Part shown: one piece after another, positions 1 to 9,087 of the stretch
Numbering within the stretch: position 1 is the stretch's first letter
How the letters are laid out: the number at the start of each line of letters is the position of its first letter
Source: CAVPHV01 sp963821095
GTDB lineage: Bacteria; Actinomycetota; Acidimicrobiia; Spongiisociales; UBA5794
Length of the DNA stretch: 64,000 nt
Assembly (NCBI GenBank): GCA_963821095.1
Contig: CAWGCJ010000004.1
Coordinates: 124,001-188,000 of the forward strand
Direction: 5' to 3'
The notes under the pieces: generated by a model
What the model was told of the DNA's origin: nothing
Seen by the model: the letters and a program-made list of their open reading frames with translations, nothing else
The model's database searches: none
Made by a program: the position numbers and the translations under genes

Positions 1-50
1 GGGAGCGGTAGCGAGGCGGTTCGGTGGAAAAATCGTCTCGCTGAACTGCT

Positions 51-63
51 ATGGTCTGACCAT
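51..63. promoter_or_regulatory. Candidate GntR/FadR-family operator
   Basis: Inverted repeat ATGGTC-T-GACCAT, perfect 6-bp arms around one base, 24 bases before the GTG of the first gene of the cluster. Its core TGGTCTGACCA fits the TNGTNNNACNA pattern described for FadR-subfamily GntR regulators such as LldR (established knowledge). A FadR-type regulator is encoded in the same cluster at 4273-5034, so autoregulation of the cluster from this site is a reasonable inference. No clear -10/-35 could be assigned. Confidence 0.5.
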
Positions 64-87
64 AAGACCAAGAGTCTGGGAGGCACC

Positions 88-1110
88 GTGGAGGTCGTCG
101 TTTTCACCGGAGTCGGCGAGGTCGAGGTTCGCAGCGAGCCGTCGCCGGTCCCGGGTCCCGAGCAAGTGCTGGTTGACGTCGGCATGTGCGGGATCTGCAC
201 ATTCGAGCGCCGGCTCTTTGCCGGAGACAGGCAGTGGTACCCGGTGGCGCCAGGCCATGAGGCCGGCGGTGTCGTCAGCGCCCTCGGTTCGGCGGTCGAC
301 ATGCTTCCGGGATCGCCCCAGGTGGGCGATCGGGTGACGCTCGATCTCCTGACTCGCTGCGGTACGTGCGGCCCGTGTAGGCGGGGCAAGACCAATCTGT
401 GCCGCGCTCGCCAGGGCCGAGTCCTCTCCGACGGTACCGTGTCGTTCGGCGGCTTCTCCGACCGCATTGCCATCGACGCCAAGTCGGTTTACCCGGTCGG
501 CGACGCCCCGATCGAGCACGCCGCAATGGGCGAACCCCTCGCTTGCACGGCCCACTCGCTGCGACAGGGCGGATTCCGAGCCGGCGACCGGGTTGCCATC
601 ATCGGCGGCGGTTTCATGGGGCGTCTCCATCTGGCGCTCACCCGAGTCGGCAGTGCGTCGAGCATCGGAGTCATCGACATCTCCGAGGAGCGGCGCGAGT
701 TGGCCAAGGCGGCCGGAGCCACGTGGACGGCGCCACCCGAACACGCCCTCGCAGTCGGCGGGAAACAGGATGTGGTGTTCGTGACCGCGATGGCCGGAGT
801 TGATCTCGGCGTTGAGATGGCCGACCTCGGCGGCACTGTGGTGCTGTACAGCGCGTTCGACGAGGAGCTCCTCGCCACAGTGGGCGCCGACAAATCGCAC
901 CGTGAGGAAGTGGCCATCGTGGGGGCCTTCCAGCAGGTCGCCGACGACTGGAAGCGCGGAGCCATCATCATCAGGTCGGGCGTGATCGCCGACGATCTCG
1001 ATTCGCTCGTCACTGCCAAGTACAGCTTCACGACCGCGGCCGATGCCCTCACCCTGGTGACGACCGAGCCCACGTTCCGTGTCTTTGTTGAGCCCCCTGG
1101 ATCCGAATGA
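88..1110 (+). CDS. Zinc-dependent MDR alcohol/polyol dehydrogenase
   Basis: Medium-chain dehydrogenase of 340 residues, probably oxidising an alcohol or polyol with NAD(P). Visible features are a catalytic-zinc Cys in GMCGIC (residues 32-37), the GHE motif at 56-58, four structural-zinc cysteines (91, 94, 97, 105), and a Rossmann glycine motif GGGFMG near 173. The GTG start is supported by GGGAGG four bases upstream. The next gene overlaps it by ATGA, so it is co-translated with a sugar kinase, and an aldolase follows. That suggests a sugar or polyol pathway; the substrate cannot be read from the sequence. Confidence 0.85.
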   Translation: MEVVVFTGVGEVEVRSEPSPVPGPEQVLVDVGMCGICTFERRLFAGDRQWYPVAPGHEAGGVVSALGSAVDMLPGSPQVGDRVTLDLLTRCGTCGPCRRGKTNLCRARQGRVLSDGTVSFGGFSDRIAIDAKSVYPVGDAPIEHAAMGEPLACTAHSLRQGGFRAGDRVAIIGGGFMGRLHLALTRVGSASSIGVIDISEERRELAKAAGATWTAPPEHALAVGGKQDVVFVTAMAGVDLGVEMADLGGTVVLYSAFDEELLATVGADKSHREEVAIVGAFQQVADDWKRGAIIIRSGVIADDLDSLVTAKYSFTTAADALTLVTTEPTFRVFVEPPGSE

Positions 1111-2403
1111 GTGACCCACTCGTCGTCGGGGTCGATGTTGGCAGCAGCTCGGCGCGCGCCCTGGCGGCGAATCGTGCGGGTGCGGTGGTTGCCTCGGCAA
1201 CGGCTCCCTACCCGGCAGGGCCGGTGGCCCGCGGGGAAGTTGATCCCTTCAACTGGTTGGCGGGCACGTGCGCCGCAATCACGGCGCTCGACTGTCCGAC
1301 GCCTGCCGCTATCTGCATCGGTGGATACGGACCTACCACGGTGGCTTCTGGCGGCCAGCGGGCGCTCACCTTCCGCCATGCGGCAGGCGAAGGCAGCAGT
1401 CCGCCAGATCAGCATGTCGCGCAGACCGCCTATCTGCGGGAGGTCTACGGCGACACGGTGCAGCCGCGGCAGCTCTGGGATTGGATTCTGGCCCAGCTCG
1501 GCGGGTCGGATGTCGTCCAGAGCCTGTGGCCCGGAGGTGTTGCACTGCCCGAATTCGGCGAACCCGTTGCCGTCGGCAGTGTGGTCGGTACCTCGAACGG
1601 AGAGTTCGGCATCCCGGCCGGCATCAAGCTTGTGCCCGGCTCCAACGACGCTTACTTGACGGCGTGGGCCGGCGGAATCGACACGCCCGGAGTTGCCTTC
1701 GATCCGGGCGGCAAGACGGGCGGCCTCGGCCTGGCGGTTCGCGGCGCCGAGCATCACGATGCCGCTACCTACGGCATGCCGAGCCCGGTTTCCGGCGTAT
1801 ACATCGTCGGCGGTCCGGTGGCCGCCCACGGCGCCATGATGGATTGGTGGTCGGCAATGACCGGCCGCAGCGTGCCCAAGTTGATCGAGCTGGCCGCCGA
1901 TGTGCCGCCGGGCGCCCGCGGCGTTGTCGCTCTTCCTTACTTCGAGGGCGAGCGGGCCCCGCGGTGGAACTTCGAACTGCGCGCTCGAGATCGTTGGACT
2001 TCACATCGAACATGATGTTGGTGTGGTCAGCCGGGCGCTACTGGAGGCGACCGGCTACGGCCTCGCCCACTTGGCCGCCGAACTCCGGTCCGGGGGGATG
2101 GTGCTCGAGCGGGTGGTGAGTTCGGGCGGCCCGTCCCGAAGCAAGGTATGGACCGCGATCAAAGCCGACATCCTCGAAGTTCCGATCGACGTCCCCGATT
2201 GCGACGAGATGGCGGCCTACGGCGCCGTGCTGGGGGCCGGGGGGGCGATGGGGTGGTGGCCGCGACCCGGTGAAGGGGCCTCTGGGGACTGGCCGGTGCC
2301 GGAGATGACCACCATCGAGCCAAAACCGAGTGAGATCTATCGAGCGGGGTTACGCCGCTTCATCGAGCTCGGCGATGCCGCCGAAGCAAGGCTGCGGGCG
2401 TAA
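1107..2403 (+). CDS. FGGY-family carbohydrate kinase, interrupted by a frameshift
   Basis: Sugar kinase of the xylulokinase/glycerol kinase family, which phosphorylates a sugar or polyol with ATP. The N-terminal phosphate loop DVGSSS is at residues 9-14, DPGGKTGG lies mid-protein, and the C-terminal part carries the family motif SSGGPSRSKVW. The reading frame changes once near base 1988: the first frame ends at 2015, while homology continues in the +1 frame to 2403. Joined, it is about 431 residues, somewhat short for the family (usually 480-520). One extra base (or two missing) explains it. ATGA overlap with the dehydrogenase. Confidence 0.75.
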
Positions 2404-2457
2404 CGGCGGACAAATCAAGTCAGATCGCGATTGAGCCTCAGAAGGAGATCCAAGGAC

Positions 2458-3235
2458 ATGGAGTACATCTCATCGGCCATCGGGGCCGGCAAGATTCGGC
2501 GGGCATCCCGGTTCATCCAGCCTGACGGGAAGGCCTTCCTCGTCGCCATCGACATGCAATCGTCTTCGGGATCAGGGCCAGATCTCGACGTTGTCGAGCG
2601 GATTGCTGAAGGCGGTCCGGACGGGATCCTCGTTTCGTGGCAGGTCGCCCGCCGCTATCCCCGAAGCGTTCGCCAACTGCGGGATGGTGTTGCGACTCGA
2701 CGGAGCGTTGACCCAATTGGGCAACTACGGCTCCGGAGACATGTTCTCTCTGCTGTACTCGGCCGAGTTGGCCGCCACCATCGGGGCCGACGCCGTCGTC
2801 ATCATGGCCTTCCCCGGCGCCGACGACGAGGAGCTCTCGCTCCGGCGTCTGGCGGCCCTGGTCTCGGAGGGCGAGAAGATCGGCATGCCGGTCATCGCCG
2901 AGTCCATCCCCGGCACCTGGGAGCGGACGATTCCTTGGGACACCGAGCACATCGCCAAGTGCGCCAGGATTTGTGTCGAGATCGGCGCCGATGCCGTCAA
3001 GACGATGGCGCCACCCGATCTCGCCGACCTCCCCGAGGTCGTCGCCAACATCGAAGCGCCGATGTTCGTGCTCGGCGGACCGAAGAAGGACAGCGAGGAC
3101 GAGGCCGTGCAATACGCCGCCGACGTTGTCGCCAATGGCGCCTCCGGGATTGCCTTTGGTCGCAACACGTGGGGGGCCAAGGACCCAACCGTGATGGTGC
3201 GCCGGCTGCACGCCGCCGTGCATGGTTCGGCCTGA
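2458..3235 (+). CDS. Class I aldolase, DhnA/DeoC-LacD family, frameshifted
   Basis: Class I (Schiff-base) aldolase resembling DhnA/LsrF-type fructose-bisphosphate aldolases; expected to cleave a phosphorylated ketose or deoxysugar. Start ATG 2458 follows AGAAGGAGATCC. The N-terminus reads PDGKAFLVAIDM as in DhnA. After one frame change come RLDG, the Schiff-base lysine in GADAVKT, GGPKKDSED and GRNTWGAKDP, all family signatures. The break sits in the C4 run at 2659-2662: dropping one C gives continuous RRYPEAFANCG. Joined length is about 258 residues, normal for the family. It likely acts on the product of the upstream kinase. Confidence 0.75.
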
Positions 3236-3261
3236 ATCGAACATCGAGGAGGTAGCTGAAC

Positions 3262-3777
3262 GTGACCGCCGAAATCGATGCGATTGAGATCTGTCGCAGC
3301 GTGATGGCCGCCGTGCCTGCCGGGGTTGCGGTGATGGCGCCCGAGGACCCTGAGGGGGTGCGGCGCGGGATGACGATCTCGTCGCTTGCCGTCGTGTCCT
3401 ACGAGCCGCCTTCCGTGCTCATGTGCATCGGCGGCGCCGCGTCGTGGCGGCCTTCCCTCGTGCCCGGCCGGCGGTTCTGTGCCAACGTTCTCGCTCCCGA
3501 CCAGACCGCACAATCGGTCGGCTTCGCCTGGTCCGAGGCCGACCCGTTCGCCGGGCTTGAATGGTCGCCCGCTGCCGACGGCACTCCGGTGCTGGCGGGC
3601 ACAGCCGCGCATCTGCTGTGTACCGTCGAAGAGGCTGTCGAACAGCACGGCACCCGTGTAGTGATGGCCGGCGTGGACGGCGGGTCGCTCGATCGTGAGG
3701 ATGCGCTGGTGTATTGGAAACACGCCTATTTTGGGGAGATGACCCCGGTGGCCCCCGACTTCAAGGGACGTTGGTGA
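3262..3777 (+). CDS. Flavin reductase-like (DIM6/NtaB family) protein
   Basis: Protein of 171 residues with the split-barrel FMN-binding fold of flavin reductases, which supply reduced flavin to monooxygenases or act as FMN oxidoreductases. The family pattern is visible: PAGVAVMAP near 18-26, GMTISSLAVVSYEPP (positions 36-50), FCANVLAP (74-81), and a C-terminal YWKHAYFGEM. GTG start with GAGGAGG about nine bases upstream. No monooxygenase partner is adjacent, so its role in this sugar-like cluster is unclear. Confidence 0.75.
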   Translation: MTAEIDAIEICRSVMAAVPAGVAVMAPEDPEGVRRGMTISSLAVVSYEPPSVLMCIGGAASWRPSLVPGRRFCANVLAPDQTAQSVGFAWSEADPFAGLEWSPAADGTPVLAGTAAHLLCTVEEAVEQHGTRVVMAGVDGGSLDREDALVYWKHAYFGEMTPVAPDFKGRW

Positions 3778-3790
3778 AGGTGAGCCCCTC

Positions 3791-4276
3791 GTGACCGGTC
3801 AAAGCAGTCACCCGGTCGGCCCGCCGCGAGCGCGGCTGACCCACCTCGCGCTGCGCGTCGGCGATCTGGAGCGGTCGATCGAGTGGTATGTCGAACACAC
3901 CCCGTTCGAGGTGCTGGATCGCAGCGCCGACGAGTTCGGCGTCGGGGTGTGGCTGGCGGATCCGCAGGATGCCGACAGTCCCTTTGTGCTGGTCCTCTCG
4001 CAGTTCCATCCGGACAAGGATCCGTTTGGGTACGCTCCACCCACCATTCTCGGCCCGTTCGCCCACCTCGGGTTCGAGCTCATGAGCCGTGGGGCCGTCG
4101 ATGCCGTTGCAGCCCGCGCCGAGGCAGAAGGATCGCTGGCGATGCCCCCCATCCAGATGCCATCGCCGATCGGCTACATCTGCTTTGTTGAGGACCCCGA
4201 CGGAAACACCATCGAGTTCTCCTTCGACCAAGGCACCTACCAGACGGTTCACGACACCTGGGGAGGCGAATCGTGA
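3791..4276 (+). CDS. VOC (glyoxalase/dioxygenase superfamily) protein
   Basis: Single-domain vicinal-oxygen-chelate protein, 161 residues. Two beta-alpha-beta-beta-beta modules are visible: LTHLALRVGDLERSIEWY at 16-33, and AHLGFEL near 92 followed by FVEDPDGNTIEF near 137. Possible metal ligands are His18, the His in AHLGF, and the Glu in NTIEF. Members include isomerases, epimerases and dioxygenases; the reaction cannot be told. GTG start; the next gene overlaps by four bases. Confidence 0.7.
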   Translation: MTGQSSHPVGPPRARLTHLALRVGDLERSIEWYVEHTPFEVLDRSADEFGVGVWLADPQDADSPFVLVLSQFHPDKDPFGYAPPTILGPFAHLGFELMSRGAVDAVAARAEAEGSLAMPPIQMPSPIGYICFVEDPDGNTIEFSFDQGTYQTVHDTWGGES

Positions 4277-5034
4277 CGTCGTCGCGCCCCTTTGAGCCAG
4301 TGGAGCGGACCACCTTGTCTGAGCAGGTGCGGGAGGACATTCTTGCTCGCATCGGCAGCGGTGAACTCCAGCCGGGGTCACAACTCCCGGCCGAGCGAAC
4401 CCTGGCCGAACAATTTGGCGTTGCCAGAACCTCGGTGCGTGAGGCCATGCAGGCGCTTGTCGCCGTAGGCATCGTCGAACGGCGCGGCAACCGATCGTTT
4501 GTGGTCGAACAACTGCCGGGCTCTGAGGTCCCGGAGGCCGACGGGCGGAAGAAGGCGATGCGTGCGCTGCTCGAGTCGCGTCGGGTTCTCGAGATGTGCT
4601 TGTTCGAGCTGGCCGCGTCGCGGGCCACAGCTCGTGAGCGCAAAGAGGTGCTTGACCTCGCCATGCGCCCTGCCCCGACCACGCTCCAGGACTTCAGCCT
4701 GGTTGACCGGCAATTCCACGCCGCCCTCGCCGCGACGTGTTCCAATCAGGTGTTGGCCGAGGTCTACGGTCGGGTGCTCGACGCCCTGGTCCAGGCCGAC
4801 CTCTCCGCCGGGTTCCTGCTCGGAGCACCCGAAGGGGTCGATTCCGGTGAGGTGATCGCCAAAGCCGCCGGTGAGCATCGGGCGATTGCTGAGGCATTTG
4901 TCGCCGGGGATGGCGAAGAGATGCTGGCGATGGTCGAACGGCACCTCGACCCGATTGAAGGTCTCAGCAGGCGTCGCCCCAATACGCTGCGGCTGCGCAA
5001 TGACCGACCGGTGATGCGAACGGTGGGGATGTGA
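4273..5034 (+). CDS. GntR-family regulator, FadR subfamily
   Basis: DNA-binding regulator of 253 residues. The winged helix (residues about 12-80) shows LSEQVREDILARI, then LPAERTLAEQFGVARTSVRE, the GntR recognition helix. It is followed by an all-helical FadR C-terminal domain (about 95-235) that binds a small carboxylate or sugar-acid effector in this subfamily. It overlaps the VOC gene by four bases and precedes the BMP importer, so it probably controls this cluster; a matching operator is at 51-63. GTG start. Confidence 0.85.
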   Translation: MTSSRPFEPVERTTLSEQVREDILARIGSGELQPGSQLPAERTLAEQFGVARTSVREAMQALVAVGIVERRGNRSFVVEQLPGSEVPEADGRKKAMRALLESRRVLEMCLFELAASRATARERKEVLDLAMRPAPTTLQDFSLVDRQFHAALAATCSNQVLAEVYGRVLDALVQADLSAGFLLGAPEGVDSGEVIAKAAGEHRAIAEAFVAGDGEEMLAMVERHLDPIEGLSRRRPNTLRLRNDRPVMRTVGM

Positions 5035-5158
5035 CCGTGCAGTGGGTTTCGGCAGGCATCCACCGCCACATTCTGGGCGGTCCGATCTCTGCGGAGTTTG
5101 GTGGTCTGGGGTTGCGAAGGGTGATTTGTTCGGCGGCTCACATCGAGAGGTTGGAACC

Positions 5159-6262
5159 ATGAAGAAGGCACGAGTTCAGACGCTGATTGCCTTGATGGCG
5201 GCGTTCGCCCTCGTGGGTGCTGCCTGTGGCGACGACGACACCAGAGACACGACGACAACTGCGGCGGTGGAGACTACGACGGGTCCAGATTTTGGGATGG
5301 CCGACTTCAACGGAGACGGCAGGGTCATCATCGGCGTCGCCACTGACGGGCCGCGCGACGACGGGGCGTACTACCAGGCGCTGGTTGAGCGGGTCGAGGA
5401 GATTTCGGAGGCGGCCGGCTACGAGGACCCGATCATCGTTGACGAAATCGTCCCGGCCAACTCTCGAGCCGAGCTGGAGAACCTCGCTGCCCAAAACGTC
5501 GACATCATCGCCATCGGTTCCGGTGCGCTGGCCGACGGCAACCAGGATCTCTACCTGCAGTACGAAGACATCTTCTGGTACTGCAACTGCGGTTCGGGCC
5601 AGCGGGAGACACCGGGTGTCCTGATGAGCCAGGACCAAGGCGCCGAGCTGCAGCTCTCCTCCGGGTACGCCACCGGGATGCTCCTTCAGGAGACCGGCGG
5701 CGATAGCGCCGTGTTCATCGGTTGCTGCGACCTCGACTTCGAGAAGGAGTCGTTCATGGCTTTCGAGCTTGGTTTGGCCACAGTGGACGAGTCCTATACG
5801 GCGACCTACGTGCCCACCGGGAACCGCCCGTTCGACTTCAACAACACCGCCGGGGCGACCGAGGCCTACGAGAATGCGGTGGCGGAAGGTGCCGACGCCG
5901 TCTTGCCCTTCCTCGGAGGCGCCCACGAGCCGATCGTAGCTTTGGCCAACGAGGACGGGCTCATCGTGATGACGGCCGGCTCGTCCCGCGGGTGCTCGCG
6001 CAGCGACCTCGACTACGACATGAATGTCAAGTTCGATGCCGGCGACTATCTGGTTCCGATCTTTGAGGAAATCCTCGATGGGACAGCCCAGGAAGGCACC
6101 ATTCGGCGGTTCAGGGTCGGAGTTGATCCTCAGGTTGGCGCCGAATACTGCAACGCCACCCCGGAGCAGATTGCTGCACTAGACGAATTTAACCTCCGCA
6201 TCGGAGCCGGCGAGTTCGACGAGCAAATCTTCAGAATCCTGTCCGAGGCCTACGGCTCCTAG
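5159..6262 (+). CDS. BMP-family ABC transporter substrate-binding lipoprotein
   Basis: Extracytoplasmic solute receptor of 367 residues in the BMP (basic membrane protein, nucleoside-type) family. The signal peptide MKKARVQTLIALMAAFAL ends in lipobox VGAAC (Cys about residue 23), followed by an Asp/Thr-rich linker. The mature part begins with VIIGVATDGPRDDGAYYQ, typical of BMP proteins. ATG 5159 is chosen over the in-frame upstream start at 5042 because it gives the signal peptide directly. Unusual are CNC (about 142-144) and CC (about 185-186). An ABC ATPase and two permeases follow. BMP receptors usually bind nucleosides; the ligand here is unknown. Confidence 0.88.
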   Translation: MKKARVQTLIALMAAFALVGAACGDDDTRDTTTTAAVETTTGPDFGMADFNGDGRVIIGVATDGPRDDGAYYQALVERVEEISEAAGYEDPIIVDEIVPANSRAELENLAAQNVDIIAIGSGALADGNQDLYLQYEDIFWYCNCGSGQRETPGVLMSQDQGAELQLSSGYATGMLLQETGGDSAVFIGCCDLDFEKESFMAFELGLATVDESYTATYVPTGNRPFDFNNTAGATEAYENAVAEGADAVLPFLGGAHEPIVALANEDGLIVMTAGSSRGCSRSDLDYDMNVKFDAGDYLVPIFEEILDGTAQEGTIRRFRVGVDPQVGAEYCNATPEQIAALDEFNLRIGAGEFDEQIFRILSEAYGS

Positions 6263-6351
6263 GAGGATCGAGAATGTCACAATGCACGGTCGGCTCCCCA
6301 TTGGTGGGTGCCTACTGTGCCTCGAGGGTGGAGCGACGGAGGAACCGCTGA

Positions 6352-7932
6352 ATGCCCGAAGCCAACTCGGATTCTGTGCTCGAGCTTCGTGGGATGACGA
6401 AGCGCTACGGCGACGTGCTCGCCTGCGACAACGTCGACCTGACGCTGCGGCGCGGCGAGATCCATGGCATCCTCGGTGAGAACGGGGCGGGCAAGTCAAC
6501 TCTGATGCGGATGGTCATGGGCCTAGCCCTGCCCGACCACGGCACGATGGTCCTCGACGGGAAGCGCCGCAGGATTGTTGATCCCACCCAGGCGGCCGAG
6601 CACGGGATCGGGATGGTCCACCAGAACTACAGCCTGGTGGACGCTCTCACGGTGTGGGAGAACGTCGAACTGGGCGAGCAAGGCAAACTCGACCCACGGT
6701 TCACCCGTAAGCGAGTGGTTGAGATCACCGACCGCTACGGGCTCGACGTCGATCCCGATGCGATGGTGCGCGACCTGACGGCGGGCATGCGGCAGCGTGT
6801 CGAGATCGTCAAATGCCTATGCCACGAGCCACGCATCATCATCCTCGACGAGCCGACGGCAGCGCTTACTCCGGGCGAGTCCCAGTACCTGTTTGAGGTG
6901 CTGGTCGAGGGCGTGCGCAAGGAAGGCTGGGCCGTCGCCCTGGTAAGTCACAAACTCGATGAGGTGCTCCAGGCGACCGACCGCATCACCATCATGCGGA
7001 ACGGCCATGTGGTTGAACGGGTGTTGACCGATGACGCCGACGCGGCATCGCTGGCGCGCGCCATGGTCGGTCGTCCGGTGACACTGCGCACCGCGGCAGC
7101 TGCCGCAGCCGTCGGTGCCATCTCCGAAGAGACGATCGGCACTTCGACCGATGTCGATTCCCATAAAGGTGAGCGCCCGGTGCTTCGGATCACGGGTGCC
7201 AAAGCCAACGCGGCCGACGGTGCCGTGCTGCTCGATGGGCTCTCGCTCGATGTCTACGCCGGCGAAATCGTTGGGGTGGCCGGCGTCGAAGGCAACGGCC
7301 AGGCACCGCTGACCCGGGTCCTGTCGAGCTTGATCACCCTCGACGCCGGCACGATCACCGTCAACGACAACGAGGTCCGCTCCGGTCACGCTGGAGCCAT
7401 GCTCGGCGCCGGGATCGCGGTCATCCCGGCCGATCGCCACGACTCGGGGTGTGTCCCCCAAATGACCGTGGCCGAGAACCTGGTGATGTCGACCCTCGAT
7501 CAGGTCGCCACCCGGGGCGTGCTGCAGCGCGACGAGATCAACGGCAGGGCGCAGGTGCTGATCGACGAGTTCGGCATCCACACCCCGAGCCCCGACACGC
7601 CGTTGGCTCAATTGTCGGGAGGCAACCAGCAGCGAGTCGTCCTTGCCAATGCGTTGTCATGCGACCCCAAGGTCTTGGTCGCCACCCAGCCGACCCGGGG
7701 ACTCGACGTCGGGGCCATCGAATACATCAGTGAGCGATTGCGGTCGGCCGCGGACGAAGGCATCGCCGTACTCCTCATGTCGACAGATCTTGGCGAGATT
7801 GCCGCCCTCGCCGACCGCGTCCTCGTCATCTACCGAGGCGCCATCATCGGCGAGATGGCACGATCCGAGTTCGATGTTGAGCGGATCGGCCTGCTCATCG
7901 GCGGGTCGACCGCTGAGGCCGGTGCTACGTGA
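6352..7932 (+). CDS. ABC importer ATP-binding protein, duplicated ATPase (RbsA/NupO type)
   Basis: Cytoplasmic ATPase of 526 residues with two tandem ABC domains, as in sugar and nucleoside importers. Domain 1 has Walker A GENGAGKST, MRQRVEIVKCL in place of a canonical signature, and Walker B IIILDEPTAAL. Domain 2 has the degenerate Walker A GVEGNGQAPL usual for these proteins, and a canonical LSGGNQQRVVLANAL. It belongs with the upstream BMP receptor and the two downstream permeases. Start ATG 6352; an 89-base gap separates it from the receptor gene. Confidence 0.9.
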   Translation: MPEANSDSVLELRGMTKRYGDVLACDNVDLTLRRGEIHGILGENGAGKSTLMRMVMGLALPDHGTMVLDGKRRRIVDPTQAAEHGIGMVHQNYSLVDALTVWENVELGEQGKLDPRFTRKRVVEITDRYGLDVDPDAMVRDLTAGMRQRVEIVKCLCHEPRIIILDEPTAALTPGESQYLFEVLVEGVRKEGWAVALVSHKLDEVLQATDRITIMRNGHVVERVLTDDADAASLARAMVGRPVTLRTAAAAAAVGAISEETIGTSTDVDSHKGERPVLRITGAKANAADGAVLLDGLSLDVYAGEIVGVAGVEGNGQAPLTRVLSSLITLDAGTITVNDNEVRSGHAGAMLGAGIAVIPADRHDSGCVPQMTVAENLVMSTLDQVATRGVLQRDEINGRAQVLIDEFGIHTPSPDTPLAQLSGGNQQRVVLANALSCDPKVLVATQPTRGLDVGAIEYISERLRSAADEGIAVLLMSTDLGEIAALADRVLVIYRGAIIGEMARSEFDVERIGLLIGGSTAEAGAT

Positions 7933-7935
7933 CCG

Positions 7936-9087
7936 ATGTTGCCGCCGAACCCGTCGACGTCCGATCCGGCGCCGACCCCACCGTCAAAGTGGCGCACCGT
8001 GGCTGAATGGGTGGTGCTCTACATCCTCAGTATCGCCGGCGCCCTTGCCATCTCTGCCGGCCTCGTTTCGATCACCGGGAACTCCTGGCAGAAGGTCTTT
8101 GGTGCCCTGCTCGATGGCGCCTTTCTCGCTGAGGGACGCTGGGGCAACACGCTGACGGTGGCAGCGCCGCTGCTGCTGGTCGCCCTCGGCATGGTGGTGG
8201 GCGTGAAGGCCGGTCTGTTCAACATCGGCCAAGAGGGTCAGCTCCTGATGGGTGCCATGGCGATGGCGTTCGTCGGAACCAAACTCGCCGGCCCCGGTCC
8301 CGTGCTCCTCATTGCGGGTCTGGCGTTGGGAGTCGTTGCCGGTGGGGCCTATGCCGGGATCGCCGCCGTGATGAAGTATCGCCGCCACGTACCGGAGGTC
8401 ATCTCCACGCTGCTGCTGGTCTTCATTGCGTATCAGATCGTCGGCTATGCGATCACCACGGACTGGTTCCTGCGCGACACCGACCCGGAGCGTCCCAGCC
8501 GTGCGGTGACCAGCGCAATCATGCCCGAGGGCATTCGGCTTCCGGTCATCCGGATCTTTGGCAACGAGTTCCCCATCGGGATCGTTCTCGCTCTCCTCCT
8601 GGCCGTTCTGGTTGCCTTCGTCTTGGCTCGGACGGTTTGGGGGTTTCGGTTCCGCCTGCTGGGAAGCAACCCAAGGGTCGCCCAGAAGATCGGGGTCGCC
8701 GCCAATCGGACGGGCGGCTTGGCTCTGTTCCTCTCCGGCGGCTTCGCCGGGCTTGCCGGTGCCATCATGCTGGCCGGAGGTAGCTCGGGCTTTCGGCTCA
8801 CCACCGGTTTTGCCACCAATATCGGTTGGCAGGGTCTGCTTGTCGCCCTCGTTGCCGGCTCGAACGCTCTCGCCAGTATCCCCGTCGCCATCCTGTTTGC
8901 CGCCCTCCGCACCGGTTCGGGCTTCCTCGCCTCGACCGGGGTCGACCGCAAGATCGTCGACGTGGTTCAGGCCCTGTTGGTGCTGGCTCTGCTGGTCCCG
9001 CCCGCCATCATGTTCGTGAGGCGGCGTCGCAAGGCCCTGGCGATGGCGGACGAGGAGATCGACATCGCCAACGAGGAGGAGCGCTGA
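7936..9087 (+). CDS. BMP-family ABC transporter permease (first)
   Basis: Membrane permease of 383 residues, BPD_transp_2 family, with about ten hydrophobic segments. The motif VKAGLFNIGQEGQLLMGA near residue 92 and the cytoplasmic GSNPRVAQKIGV loop near 243 are typical of NupP-like permeases. The start annotated here is TTG, four bases after the ATPase stop; an alternative in-frame start is possible. Its stop overlaps the next permease start by one base (TGATG), so the two are coupled. Confidence 0.88.
   Translation: MLPPNPSTSDPAPTPPSKWRTVAEWVVLYILSIAGALAISAGLVSITGNSWQKVFGALLDGAFLAEGRWGNTLTVAAPLLLVALGMVVGVKAGLFNIGQEGQLLMGAMAMAFVGTKLAGPGPVLLIAGLALGVVAGGAYAGIAAVMKYRRHVPEVISTLLLVFIAYQIVGYAITTDWFLRDTDPERPSRAVTSAIMPEGIRLPVIRIFGNEFPIGIVLALLLAVLVAFVLARTVWGFRFRLLGSNPRVAQKIGVAANRTGGLALFLSGGFAGLAGAIMLAGGSSGFRLTTGFATNIGWQGLLVALVAGSNALASIPVAILFAALRTGSGFLASTGVDRKIVDVVQALLVLALLVPPAIMFVRRRRKALAMADEEIDIANEEER

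Noticed and set aside
49..1200. Long minus-strand open frame opposite the first dehydrogenase
   Set aside because: Low-complexity His/Arg/Gly-rich translation typical of antisense reading in GC-rich genes; the plus strand has clear zinc and Rossmann motifs.
489..1829. 446-codon minus-strand frame across dehydrogenase and kinase
   Set aside because: Spans two well-supported plus-strand genes and shows no motif; a shadow frame.
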